From the NCBI RefSeq assembly GCF_046630445.1, contig NC_092341.1:216507501-216571500 (forward strand): 64,000 nt of DNA. Reading direction: 5' to 3'. Under the pieces are notes generated by a model that was given only the letters and a program-made list of their open reading frames with translations, was not told where the DNA came from and searched no databases. Positions 1-11,040 of the stretch are shown piece after piece. Each line of letters begins with the position of its first letter. The stretch's first letter is position 1. The translations under genes were made by a program, and so were the position numbers. Origin of the DNA: Rutidosis leptorrhynchoides. Lineage: Eukaryota > Streptophyta > Magnoliopsida > Asterales > Asteraceae.

Positions 1-220
1 TCCACCGTTTCAATCCGATCGGTCCTTCGGTTCCATCAAATTCCAAAGGTTTGCAGGCAGTGAATTCTTTGTAGGTGCATCCTACACGATTTCCTGTACT
101 GCTAGATCCAAGGTTATTGTTGGTATGTAGCGCAGCCTGTACTGCGGCTATGTTTGAAGCTAGAAAAGTACGGAATTCCTCTTCATTCATATTCACGGTG
201 TGTCGAGTAGTCGGTGCCAT
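1..220 (-). CDS. gag N-terminus of Tekay-type element, partial
   Basis: The open frame starts with ATG at 220 and continues off the window. It is colinear with the gag start of copy B at 26161. Shared residues include MAP-TR at the start, an IAAVQAA stretch and the block KPLEFDGTEGPIGLKRW, which opens the retrotransposon gag domain. About 73 codons are visible with no stop. Gag forms the virus-like particle that packages element RNA. The nucleocapsid zinc knuckle would lie outside the window. Confidence 0.85.
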   Translation of the reverse strand, partial: MAPTTRHTVNMNEEEFRTFLASNIAAVQAALHTNNNLGSSSTGNRVGCTYKEFTACKPLEFDGTEGPIGLKRW

Positions 221-351
221 TTCCTTCAAAATAGTTAAATGGAACAAGTTAATCATACAGAATATTAAGAGTAGTTAATAGTATTTCGTAGCATAATATG
301 AACTCATTTATAAAAGCTTTTTCTTCATATTAGCGTTTTATAAGTTTAAAT

Positions 352-372
352 TCGGGTAGTACCTACCCGTTA
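352..372 (-). repeat. internal PPT-like hairpin motif, copy A
   Basis: On the minus strand this reads TTAACGGGTAGGTACTACCCG, placed between the F-box ORF and gag. It repeats the sequence that normally sits just before the 3' LTR (TTAACGGGTAGGTAC at 30761-30775). Its ends form an inverted repeat, CGGGTAG with CTACCCG. The same motif lies at the same place in copy B (26009-26028). Confidence 0.6.
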
Positions 373-561
373 AGTTCATACTTAGTAGCTAATATACAAT
401 TCAACTACTACAATTCTATATGAAAAACTGATTATAATAATATTTCGCGTTCAAACTTTTATACAATATTTTACAAACTTACAATACCGCTTATTTTACA
501 TAAAGCATGAAATATAGCACACAATAACTTTGATACAAGATAGTTGTGAAGATAATTCTAG

Positions 562-1245
562 CTAGTACACAAGTCGTTCAGCAAAGGCAATAAAGACACG
601 TAATTCATACGTCCAGAAACAAGTCATGCATTCTGGTTTTACTAGGACTACTTCCCATCCTTGGTCTTGTGCAACATAACCGTTATGGCCGTTGATAAGA
701 CAGCGTGTTGTAATGTCATCAAAGGGACGAGGGTTACGTAATGTCCAACAGTCCCGTAATAATCTAAAAACCTCATTTCTTACCCCAATTACCGACTCCG
801 TCACTTGTGGGAACGTTTTGTTTAATAGTTGTAGCCCGATGTTCTTGTTCTCACTTTGGTGAGAAGCGAACATTACTAATCCGTAAGCATAACATGCTTC
901 TTTATGTTGCATGTTAGCCGCTTTTTCTAAATCACGAAGTCCAATATTCGGATATTTTGAGTCAAAATAATTTCTTAACCCATTGCGTAAAATAGCATTT
1001 GGGTTCCCCGCAATATATGCGTCAAAGTAAACACATCGTAACTTATGGATTTCCCAATGTGATATCCCCCATCTTTCGAACGAAAGCCTTTTATAAACCA
1101 AGGCATTCTTGGAACGTTCTTCGAATGTCTTACAAACTGATCTCGCCTTAAATAGTTGTGCCGAAGAATTCTGACCGACTCTAGACAAGATTTCATCAAT
1201 CATGTCTCCGGGTAGGTCTCTTAAAATATTGGGTTGTCTATCCAT
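562..1245 (-). CDS. retrotransposon-borne F-box protein, intact
   Basis: This is a 227-residue ORF from ATG at 1245. Residues about 8-58 fit an F-box: an LPGDMIDEILSRVG core, then VCKTFEERS and a hydrophobic end around YKRLSFERW. Family knowledge: F-box proteins bind SKP1 and act as the substrate receptor of SCF E3 ubiquitin ligases. The rest (GNPNAILRNGL, HKEACYAYGLVMFA, GLQLLNK) resembles the repeat-like C-terminal region of plant F-box proteins of the At2g35280 / At1g67623 type, from memory. A Cys pair (ECMTC) lies near the C-terminus. It sits between the acidic ORF and gag, in the same sense as both. Copy B has the same gene, roughly three quarters identical by eye, so it belongs to the element rather than being a chance insertion. 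No intron is visible. The target of the protein is unknown. Confidence 0.82.
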   Translation of the reverse strand: MDRQPNILRDLPGDMIDEILSRVGQNSSAQLFKARSVCKTFEERSKNALVYKRLSFERWGISHWEIHKLRCVYFDAYIAGNPNAILRNGLRNYFDSKYPNIGLRDLEKAANMQHKEACYAYGLVMFASHQSENKNIGLQLLNKTFPQVTESVIGVRNEVFRLLRDCWTLRNPRPFDDITTRCLINGHNGYVAQDQGWEVVLVKPECMTCFWTYELRVFIAFAERLVY

Positions 1246-1381
1246 TTTGTGTTTTTATACTGTAAAATAGACAAGAGTTAGATTCATAAAAAAATACTTA
1301 TTAATACAAGCAATTTTTACATATATCATAAAGCATAAGCACACTATATTACTTATATTACACCACACGAATACAACTATC

Positions 1382-1996
1382 TTATTCCGACTCGCTTGTT
1401 TCTTCTTCTTCGGTTTTGGTTCGTTTTGCCAAGTTTCTAGGGATATATGATGTTCCCCTAATACGAGCCATCGTTATCCACATTGGTTTAGAAAAACCTG
1501 GTGGTTTAGAGGTTCCCGGGTCATTGTTACAACTTAAGGACTTCGGGGGTTGACGATACATATAAAGTTCATCGGGGTTGGAATTAGATTTCTCTATTTT
1601 TGTGCCCTTTCTCTTATTATTTTCTTTTGCCTTTTTAAATTCAGTTGGGGTAATTTCTATAACATCATCGGAATTCTCGTCGGAATCCGATTCATCGGAG
1701 AATTGGTAATCCTCCCAATATTTTGCTTCCTTGGCGGAAACACCATTGACCATAATTAACCTTGGTCGGTTGGTTGAGGATTTTCTTTTACTTAACCGTT
1801 TTATTATTTCCCCCACCGGTTCTATTTCTTCATCCGGTTCCGATTCTTCTTCCGGTTCCGATTCTTCTTCTGGTTCCGACTCTTCTTCCGGTTCCTCTTC
1901 GGGAACTTGTGAATCAGTCCACAAATCATTCCAATTTACATTTGACTCTTCATTATTATTAGGTGAGTCAATGGGACTTGTTCTAGAGGTAGACAT
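1382..1996 (-). CDS. acidic repeat ORF of Tekay-type element, intact
   Basis: This 204-residue ORF starts at ATG 1996, 207 bases downstream of the primer site. Residues about 32-60 are a Glu/Pro/Ser repeat built on EEESEP. Next come a short basic patch (KRLSKRKSS), a conserved NGVSAKEAKYWEDYQFSDESDSD block, a Lys-rich segment and a C-terminus ending in EEEETSESE. Nearly all charge is negative except the basic patches, which could act as nuclear localisation signals. No known domain is recognised. Copy B (24256-25080) matches over the whole length but has more repeats and two stops. Its position before gag, next to the F-box gene, suggests the two work together or are expressed from one transcript. 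That is inference. Confidence 0.7.
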   Translation of the reverse strand: MSTSRTSPIDSPNNNEESNVNWNDLWTDSQVPEEEPEEESEPEEESEPEEESEPDEEIEPVGEIIKRLSKRKSSTNRPRLIMVNGVSAKEAKYWEDYQFSDESDSDENSDDVIEITPTEFKKAKENNKRKGTKIEKSNSNPDELYMYRQPPKSLSCNNDPGTSKPPGFSKPMWITMARIRGTSYIPRNLAKRTKTEEEETSESE

Positions 1997-2185
1997 CTAT
2001 CACATAATATCAAACACGTTAAGAGATTAATATATCACATAATATTCATATGTTAAAAATATATAGTTTCCAACAAAAATGTTAAGCAATCATTTTTAAA
2101 GAAAACACGGTCGAAGTCCAGACTCACTAATGCATCCTAACAAACTCGATAAGACACACTAATGCAAATTTTCTGGTTCTCTAAG

Positions 2186-2203
2186 ACCAACGCTCTGATA
2201 CCA
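2186..2203 (-). promoter_or_regulatory. primer-binding site, tRNA-iMet type (copy A)
   Basis: The minus strand reads TGGTATCAGAGCGTTGG, starting two bases after the 5' LTR end. TGGTATCAGAGC is the usual complement of the 3' end of plant initiator tRNA-Met and primes minus-strand DNA synthesis. Confidence 0.85.
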
Positions 2204-2205
2204 AC

Positions 2206-5200
2206 TGAAATGTCCCGTTCTTATTGATTAAAAACGTTCCATATTAATTGATTTCGTTGCGAGGTTTTGACCTCTATATGAGACGTTTTTCAAAGACTGC
2301 ATTCATTTTTAAACAAACCATAACCTTTATTTCATCAATAAAGGTTTAAAAAGCTTTACGTAGATTATCAAATAATGATAATCTAAAATATCCTGTTTAC
2401 ACACGACCATTACATAATGGTTTACAATACAAATATGTTACAACAAAATAAGTTTCTTGAATGCAGTTTTTACACAATATCATACAAGCATGGACTCCAA
2501 ATCTTGTCCTTATTTAAGTATGCGACAGCGGAAGCTCTTAATAATCACCTGAGAATAAACATGCTTAAAACGTCAACAAAAATGTTGGTGAGTTATAGGT
2601 TTAACCTATATATATCAAATCGTAACAATAGACCACAAGATTTCATATTTCAATACACATCCCATACATAGAGATAAAAATCATTCATATGGTGAACACC
2701 TGGTAACCGACAATAACAAGATGCATATATAAGAATATCCCCATCATTCCGGGACACCCTTCGGATATGATATAAATTTCGAAGTACTAAAGCATCCGGT
2801 ACTTTGGATGGGGTTTGTTAGGCCCAATAGATCTATCTTTAGGATTCGCGTCAATTAGGGTGTCTGTTCCCTAATTCTTAGATTACCAGACTTAATAAAA
2901 AGGGGCATATTCGATTTCAATAATTCAACCATAGAATGTAGTTTCACGTACTTGTGTCTATTTTGTAAATCATTTATAAAACCTGCATGTATTCTCATCC
3001 CAAAAATATTAGATTTTAAAAGTGGGACTATAACTCACTTTCACAGATTTTTACTTCGTCGGGAAGTAAGACTTGGCCACTGGTTGATTCATGAACCTAT
3101 AACAATATATACATATATATCAAAGTATGTTCAAAATATATTTACAACACTTTTAATATATTTTGATGTTTTAAGTTTATTAAGTCAGCTGTCCTCGTTA
3201 GTAACCTATAACTAGTTGTCCACAGTTAGATATACAGAAATAAATCGATAAATATTATCTTGAATCAATCCACGACCCAGTGTATACGTATCTCAGTATT
3301 GATCACAACTCAAACTATACATATTTTGGAATCAACCTCAACCCTGTATAGCTAACTCCAACATTCACATATAGAGTGTCTATGGTTGTTCCGAAATATA
3401 TATAGATGTGTCGACATGATAGGTCGAAACATTGTATACGTGTCTATGGTATCTCAAGATTACATAATATACAATACAAGTTGATTAAGTTATGGTTGGA
3501 ATATATTTGTTACCAATTTTCACGTAGCTAAAATGAGAAAAATTATCCAATCTTGTTTTACCCATAACTTCTTCATTTTAAATCCGTTTTGAGTGAATCA
3601 AATTGCTATGGTTTCATATTGAACTCTATTTTATGAATCTAAACAGAAAAAGTATAGGTTTATAGTCGGAAAAATAAGTTACAAGTCATTTTTGTAAAGG
3701 TGGTCATTTCAGTCGAAAGAACGACGTCTAGATGACCATTTTAGAAAACATACTTCCACTTTGAGTTTAACCATAATTTTTGGATATAGTTTCATGTTCA
3801 TAATAAAAATCATTTTCTCAGAATAACAACTTTTAAATCAAAGTTTATCATAGTTTTTAATTAACTAACCCAAAACAGCCCGCGGTGTTACTACGACGGC
3901 GTAAATCCGGTTTTACGGTGTTTTTCGTGTTTCCAGGTTTTAAATCATTAAGTTAGCATATCATATAGATATATAACATGTGTTTAGTTGATTTTAAAAG
4001 TCAAGTTAGAAGGATTAACTTTTGTTTGCGAACAAGTTTAGAATTAACTAAACTATGTTCTAGTGATTACAAGTTTAAACCTTCGAATAAGATAGCTTTA
4101 TATGTATGAATCGAATGATGTTATGAACATCATTACTACCTTAAGTTCCTTGGATAAACCTACTGGAAAATAGAAAAATGGATCTAGCTTCAATGGATCC
4201 TTGGATGGCTCGAAGTTCTTGAAGCAGAATCATGACACGAAAACAAGTTCAAGTAAGATCATCACTTAAAATAAGATTGTTATAGTTATAGAAATTGAAC
4301 CAAAGTTTGAATATGATTATTACCTTGTATTAGAATGATAACCTACTGTAAGAAACAAAGATTTCTTGAGGTTGGATGATCACCTTACAAGATTGGAAGT
4401 GAGCTAGCAAACTTGAAAGTATTCTTGATTTTATGAAACTAGAACTTTTGGAATTTATGAAGAACACTTAGAACTTGAACATAGAACTTGAGAGAGATCA
4501 ATTAGATGAAGAAAATTGAAGAATGAAAGTGTTTGTAGGTGTTTTTGGTCGTTGGTGTATGGATTAGATATAAAGGATATGTTATTTTGTTTTCATGTAA
4601 ATAAGTCATGAATGATTACTCATATTTTTGTAATTTTATGAGATATTTCATGCTAGTTGCCAAATGATGGTTCCCAAATGTGTTAGGTGACTCACATGGG
4701 CTGCTAAGAGCTGATCATTGGAGTGTATATACCAATAGTACATACATCTAAAAGCTGTGTATTGTACGAGTACGAATACGGGTGCATACGAGTAGAATTG
4801 TTGATGAAACTGAACGAGGATGTAATTGTAAGCATTTTTGTTAAGTAGAAGTATTTTGATAAGTGTATTGAAGTCTTTCAAAAGTGTATAAATACATATT
4901 AAAACACTACATGTATATACATTTTAACTGAGTCGTTAAGTCATCGTTAGTCGTTACATGTAAGTGTTGTTTTGAAACCTTTAGGTTAACGATCTTGTTA
5001 AATGTTGTTAACCCAATGTTTATAATATCAAATGAGATTTTAAATTATTATATTATCATGATATTATCATGTATGAATATCTCTTAATATGATATATATA
5101 CATTAAATGTCTTTACAACGATAATCGTTACATATATGTCTCGTTTAAAAATCATTAAGTTAGTAGTCTTGTTTTTACATATGTAGTTCATTGTTAATAT

Positions 5201-5457
5201 ACTTTATGATATGTTTTCTTATCATAGTATCATGTTAACTATATATATATATCCATATATATGTCATCATATAGTTTTTACAAGTTTTAACGTTCGTGAA
5301 TCACCGATCAACTTGGGTGGTCAATTGTCTATATGAAACATATTTCAATTAATCAAGTCTTAACAAGTTTGATTGCTTAACATGTTGGAAACATTTAATC
5401 ATGTAAATATCAATCTCAATTAATATATATAAACATGGAAAAGTTCGGGTCACTACA
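2206..5457 (-). repeat. 5' LTR of Tekay-type copy A
   Basis: This is a 3,252-base LTR with the same termini as the copy B LTRs (18383-24047 and 30776-34238). The copy B LTRs are 3,463 bases without the solo-LTR insertion, so this one is a little shorter. Shared blocks include the segment around 3880-3930 with the CGCGGTGTTACTACGACGGC run and the 3' third with ATCTATCTTTAGGATTCG. The 3' third also matches the LTR of the unrelated element at 51586-63499. Confidence 0.88.
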
Positions 5458-5497
5458 CCCATCGTATTCGTATTGATCAGAATTAATCTCGACCCAT

Positions 5498-5572
5498 GGT
5501 ACCATGTTGTCAAATGACGTGTTGCGTACATAAAGTACCGTGTTGTCAGATGACGTGTTGCGTACAATCATG
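5498..5572. repeat. short tandem duplication in LTR
   Basis: Two adjacent imperfect copies of a unit of about 36 bases run from TACCATGTTGTCAAATGACG to TACCGTGTTGTCAGATGACG. Both copies continue into TGTTGCGTACA. Confidence 0.75.
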
Positions 5573-6374
5573 AGGTCTTATGATTAATCTTCTCGTGTTG
5601 TTTACGGGTGGTCCTGAAATATATAAAATTAAATCATAAGTAAATATATATTAAATATTATGTTAATTAGCCAAGATATGATTAATCCGATTTTGTCATA
5701 ATATGATATATTACAGGTTTTGAAGTGTTTTAAAAATCAAATTAGAAGGATCTATTTAGTTTGCGAACAGGTTTGAAATCATTCAAACTATGTTCTTGTT
5801 GTTAAAAATTTTATAACACAAAATAATATAGCTATATAAATATGAATCGAATAAGATTATGAATAAGGTTACTACCTCAAGTTACTTGGATAAAGCTACT
5901 GGAAAAGATAGAAAATAATCTTGATCAAACTTTCTTATGATGATTATAGGTTGTTCATGAAGCTAGTTCTTCATGAGTATTTGCTGAGATTGTGAAGAAC
6001 ACTTAGAGTTCCTAAGAGTGTGTTTTTGGTTAGAGAAAGATGGTTGTAAGAATGAAATGAAAAACCAAGGTGATGGTGATACTTATAGGACAGTCTGGTT
6101 GTTGAGGGAACAAGGACAAATTATTGTGTTGAATTTTTAAGTAATAATGTATGCTAGCTTACAAATAAGATTCCCTCTTATCTAGGGCAGATCTAAAGCT
6201 GATAAGGATATTGATTTGATGTGTATTTACCAATAGTAAATACGTATAGATGATGGGTATGATACGGTAAAAGAAGCTCAAAATCGGGCTTTTATTTTGG
6301 GTCCAACCGGGCCAAAAATAAAATTTTAAGACATTTTTAATAAAGCAATGTTAGCCCAAAAAAAAAATTTCCAA

Positions 6375-6482
6375 GCTGACATGGCAGCTCGACCCCAGCC
6401 AGGGGCTCTGCCCCTTGGACCCCGCCAGGGGTTGCCACCCCTTGGACCCGCTTATCGGGGGCGCTGCCCCCGAACCCCCGTC
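6375..6482. repeat. GC-rich island in LTR
   Basis: A stretch of about 100 bases that is very GC-rich in otherwise AT-rich DNA. It is built from variants of GCCCCTTGGACCC and GGGGGCGCTGCCCCC, with short inverted repeats able to form hairpins. No gene is supported. Confidence 0.6.
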
Positions 6483-8041
6483 ATAATCAAGATAAGTTCA
6501 AACAAGTGTGCACTCCACACTTCCCCAAACTTATTCGATATTTATCAAGATTATTTTGGTTACAAATTAATCCCATTACACTTAAATCATATTGGTGACA
6601 TAAATCACAACACATTATAGATTGTAAGTATATATGTCAAAGAACGTTACATATAGTTATCGTTTTGAAAACTTAAGTTAGTGGTCTCAAAGTATACTTA
6701 TAACTCATTGTTGTTAGTTCATAATGAAATGTTAAACCATCCTTAAATCATGTTAAATATGTATAGATATGTACATATACATAATCGTATAATTATCGTG
6801 TGTTATATAGTTCGTGATATCATCGGTCAAATTGGACGGTCAAACGTTGTGTAAAACTCTTTTCAAAAATATAAGTCTCAACAGTTTGGATTACTTATCA
6901 TGTTGGTAAGGTTTAATTTATGTAAATATTAATCTCATAAGTATAGAACGATCGGAAAATTCCGGGTCGTTACAAGTACGTATATATATCAAGGTTATAA
7001 TATGGTTGTTTTGAACAAAAAATCGAAGTTGTCTTGCTGGAGCTGTGACAAAATTCGCTACTTTGAAAAGGGATTATCAAGTTATTTTGGGTAATAATAA
7101 CACTAAGGAATTAGCACAACTACGTGTTAAACGTTTACTCAGTTTCCGAGAGTTTTTCAGATGCATAACTATATGCATCAATCTTTTCTTCCGTAGATGA
7201 AGTGCGGTTGATTCATTCTCTTGCTTGAGTTATTTTCAAGAATCATGAAAGGTTTGAACGTAGATCGTAATCGTCAAGATACAAATGAAGTTTAGGATGA
7301 AATCAAGTGACAAACTTGAAGAATGGTTTAGTTTCATATGTTATAATCAATATTTTAATTCATTTTAATTGTCCAATGTTGGTAGTCCTCAATTGATAGT
7401 CCACAGTTAGCAATATATAATATTCGAATTAATTAATACGTGTCGTGACCCGTGTACATGTCTCAGACTCGATCACAACTAAAACTATATATATTATTGT
7501 AGAATAAACCTCAACTCTGTATAGCTAACTCAAGCATTACTGCATATATAGTGTCTATGATTATTCCAAATAATATATATAGATGCGTCGATATGATATG
7601 TCAAAACCTTGTATACGTGTCCCGATATTTAAAGTGCGTAAAATAAATAACAGAAATTAAATGACGAAAAATAAAATTGAGAGAATTAAAATTGTGATAA
7701 TTAAAATGCGATAAATAAATTGCGATAAGTAAATTGCGATAAATAAAATGTAATCAGTTAGCTAGGAACAGTTAGCTAGGAACAGTTAGCCTGAATTCTT
7801 AACAAAATTTATCATAATTAATTTGTTTGTTTCTAACAAATTTTATTTTGTCCAATGTTTTCTTCATTATGCCACTTGTTGGATTCTGATAGGTCAAAAT
7901 CCAAATATGAAATTAAATGAAAATGATTATTCTGCGATGAACGGATACGTATATCGGTGGTTGCAAGTAGGATAGTAAATGACTGTTGAATCAGATTCGA
8001 AGAATGTACAATGTAACTTATTAATGTGAAATCTGAATATT

Positions 8042-8066
8042 CCTCGGGTATTACCTACCCGTTAAA
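8042..8066 (-). repeat. internal PPT-like hairpin motif (minus-strand non-autonomous element)
   Basis: The minus strand reads TTTTAACGGGTAGGTAATACCC then GAGG. It has the same position and context as 56473-56497 in the complete relative and the same core as the PPT-adjacent sequence at 59793-59806. Confidence 0.55.
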
Positions 8067-9412
8067 ATATTTTCACCATTAACAGTTTGTACAAAAGAAT
8101 TTTAATTACAATCTCTATGAAAATATATATACATATATATTTTCTTCAGATGTAATCATGGATTTAATGAGTCAATGTGATATTAAACTCATCAGATTTA
8201 TGGCTAGAACTAGAGTACATAATCTCTAAAACATTAGAGATTACATAATCGCCATGAGGGACGAAGATAGTTTATGTAGAATGATTCTTAGAATGATGAT
8301 TATGCTTGAGGTATAGATTGCGAAAACAGCAGAAATTTTGTGAGTGTGTTATGTTTTATGTTTTTCGATCAGAATCACTATCAACAAATAATGGGTTTAA
8401 ATTTGTTTTTGCTTTTAATTGCTTGAAATATAAATAGAATTATACAGCAGGTTAAAAAAAGGAGGTCGAGGGTGGTAGGTTTATTGGTTATTTGTTGAAG
8501 TGGCTTTGCAGTGGTTCCAACATGAATTAAGAACTATAGTTAGCTGCAGATGCAGGTGCAAGGGAAGTGAGTTTCGTTTGGTTTGGTAATCGAATAGTCG
8601 GATAGTATAATTTGAATAGAACAATACTAATTAATCTTATGGGTTTTGCAGGTTCATGATGTTGAAGTTGTGAGGCTTTAAAATCCTAACAGATAACAGA
8701 AAAAAATTAAGCATGGAATGATGTGGCGTTTTGTGGTGTTTACCTTGGTTCAGGAATAGAAGCATAATAGGAATATAGAGGTGTAGCTGGATCTCTGATT
8801 GTTTAGCTCTTTTGGTCGTCTGAAGCAGAAGCACTTGTACTAGGGATAATAGACAGATGTAGGTGTTGGAAGTCATAGCAACAAAGATGTGGTAATGGTG
8901 ACTTAGTTCTTGAGCTCGAACAGAACAAGATATGCAAACGGGTGTTACCAGAGAATAAAGTAGGAGAGTGTGTTTGTATATGATGTATGTGTATAACTAC
9001 ATTATAATTGTGATGGTGGACAAGAGAGGAATTTTCAGTCAAGGAAGAAGAAACAAAATATATAAAAGTAGATTGTGATTGATTTTTGGATTTGCTATAA
9101 AGATGGGAATCTAGTTAGTACTAATTTGTAAATCACATATATTTTGATAGTAACATGTAACCGATCCTGATTTCCAAATCCTTTTGTATGACTTTTTACA
9201 TATTTAATATTAATAAATAATTAAATAGATTAATAATAATAGTAATATTAATAATAATAATTTTATAAATAATTATAATAATAATTAATAATAATATTAT
9301 CAATAATGTTAATAATGTTAATAATGATAATAATGAGAGTTATTATAACCTTAATATAACACTGTGTTTATATTGTAATTAAATTTGATATATTACTATT
9401 ACATATGTCATT

Positions 9413-9413
<1 letters not shown>

Positions 9414-9485
<72 letters not shown>

Positions 9486-9492
9486 TATATAT
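9414..9492. repeat. (AT)n microsatellite in LTR
   Basis: An almost pure AT dinucleotide run inside the fragmentary LTR. Confidence 0.9.
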
Positions 9493-9591
9493 TACATGTA
9501 TCAATCTACCATTGGTAATATAATTATTTGTTGTTATCCTCGTTAAGAAAATAAAACAAGTATTTCTAAATACTTGTATTCGAAGTTTTCA

Positions 9592-9593
<2 letters not shown>

Positions 9594-9679
<86 letters not shown>
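9594..9679. repeat. (AT)n microsatellite in LTR
   Basis: A second long AT run in the same LTR, about 100 bases from the first. Confidence 0.9.
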
Positions 9680-9682
<3 letters not shown>

Positions 9683-9854
9683 TACATACCTAACTACAAT
9701 TAATTGTTCATGAATCGTCGGACATAGTCAAAGGTTAAATGAATATATTAAAACAGTTCAAAAATTTTGAGACTCAACATTATAGACTTTACTTATCGTG
9801 TCGAGATCATATAAAGATTAAGTTTAAATTTGGTCGGAAATTCCCGGGTCGTCA

Positions 9855-11040
9855 CATGAAACATTCTCTCTTTGTTCCATTGTTTGTTCAATACTGAGAC
9901 AATCTTTTGTCAAATGTGGTCCTCCACACTGTTCACAACTAATGCATATTGTGTGAATATCTTTAGTCATCTTTTCCATTCGTCTTTCGAAAGCATCTAT
10001 CTTTGCGGAAATGTAATCAAAGTCATGGCTAGAATCGGCTCTAGCTGCTTTAGATGATCTAACGATATCTTTTTCTTGATGCCACTCATGTGAGTGGGAG
10101 GCTGTGTTATCAATAATTTTGTAAGCTTCAGTTGCGGTTTTCTTCATAATGGAACCACCAGCTGCAATATCGATGTCTTTTCGTGTAGTAATATCGCATC
10201 CTTGGTAGAATATTTGTACTATTTGATAAGTGTCTAAACCATATTGAGGACTTCCTCTCAACAACTTTCCAAATCTTGTCCACGCCTCATATAGAGTTTC
10301 ATTTGGCTTTTGTGTGAACGTAACTATTTCTCCTTGAAGTCTCACGGCTTTAGATGTCGGAAAGAATTGTTTAAGAAATTTTTCAACTAAAACATCTCAT
10401 GTATCAATCGCCCCTTCAGGTAACGATTCTAACCAATCTTTGGCTTCTCCCTTTAAAGTCCAGGGAAATAACATGAGATAGATCTGTTCATCCTCAACTT
10501 CTCCGATTTTGAATAGAGTACAAATCCTATTAAAGGTACGAAGATGTTCATTTGGATCTTCCTTCAGCTCACCACTAAATTGGCATTGATTAGTTACCAT
10601 GTGTAGGATTTGTCCTTTGATTTCATAATCTGGCGCATTAATATCTGGTTGAGTAATTGCGTGACCTTGGCCAGTGCGTTTAGCCCTCATTCGGTCTTCC
10701 ATACTTAGAGGTTCCAGATTTTCCATGATTGAATTTGTTGAATCTGAATCACTAGAGGATTCTGACTTAATGGTTTCTTCCTCGACAATCTCTAGATGAG
10801 TGATTTGTGGTTCAGGAGGAATGATTAGTGGTTCAGGATCTCTGAATTGTCCCTGAATATCTTCCGGGTTCTTAATTGTGAGGTCGGGTTCAAAAAATGG
10901 ATTATCGGAAATTTGAATTGGAGTACTTGGTCGAATAGATGACGATTCTAAAGAAAAATCAACGGCGACAATATTGGCTAGATGTCTTGATCGAGTTACA
11001 AGTGGTGAACGTATGAAAGGTGGTGAACGTTTTGCTCGGT
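9855..11040 (-). pseudogene. gag of Athila/Tat-type element, broken and truncated
   Basis: The reading frame can be followed from about 11040 to 9855 on the minus strand. A Ser/Asp-rich N-terminal part is followed by an ATG at 10726 (MENLEPLSMEDRMRA). The gag core follows: PNEHLRTFNRICTLFKI, LFPWTLKGEAKDWLESLP, then FLKQFFP and LYEAWTRFGKLLR. A zinc-knuckle-like CEQCGGPHLTKDC lies at about 9885-9925. An in-frame stop at about 10396 splits the frame, and the 3' end is cut by the neighbouring LTR at 9854. Family knowledge: this retrotransposon gag type is usual in Athila and Tat elements. It cannot give a full gag protein. Confidence 0.8.

Larger units (their letters stand above)
1..5457 (-). 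mobile_element. Tekay-type Ty3/gypsy retrotransposon, copy A (5' part, runs off left edge)
   Basis: On the minus strand the order is LTR (5457 to 2206), tRNA-iMet-type primer site, acidic ORF, F-box ORF, then the start of gag, which leaves the window at position 1. The LTR begins TGTAGTGACCCG and ends GGGACATTTCA, the same termini as copy B at 18383-34238, and all internal ORFs are colinear with copy B. The three readable ORFs are free of stops and frameshifts, so this copy is less decayed than B. Its target duplication cannot be read because the left end is missing. It has landed inside another LTR that resumes at 5458. Confidence 0.9.
5458..6974 (-). mobile_element. 5' part of another gypsy LTR, interrupted by copy A
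   Basis: On the minus strand it starts TGTAACGACCCGG at 6974 and is cut at 5457 by copy A. Part of it (around 5730-5900) is a diverged relative of the copy A LTR (GAATCGAAT, TTGCGAACA, CTACTGGAAAA blocks). It contains a GC-rich island at about 6375-6482 and a tandem duplication at 5498-5572. No coding region is supported. The short ORFs here are not convincing. Its own 3' end is outside the window. Confidence 0.65.
6975..9854 (-). mobile_element. GACCCGGG-type gypsy element fragment, non-autonomous relative of 51586-63499
   Basis: The minus strand begins at 9854 with TGACGACCCGGGAATTTCCG, the LTR start of the element at 51586. The first roughly 150 bases match that LTR. Beyond the AT microsatellites the sequence diverges, and the usual LTR end and primer site are not found. 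From about 8318 down to 6975 it matches the internal region of the 51586 element (56200-57600), including the block CCTCGGGTATTACCTACCC. The part at 8320-9060 is LTR or leader-like with two short ORFs of no recognised family. No gag or pol is present. It is cut at 6974 by another LTR and lies in the gag of the element to its right. Confidence 0.65.
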
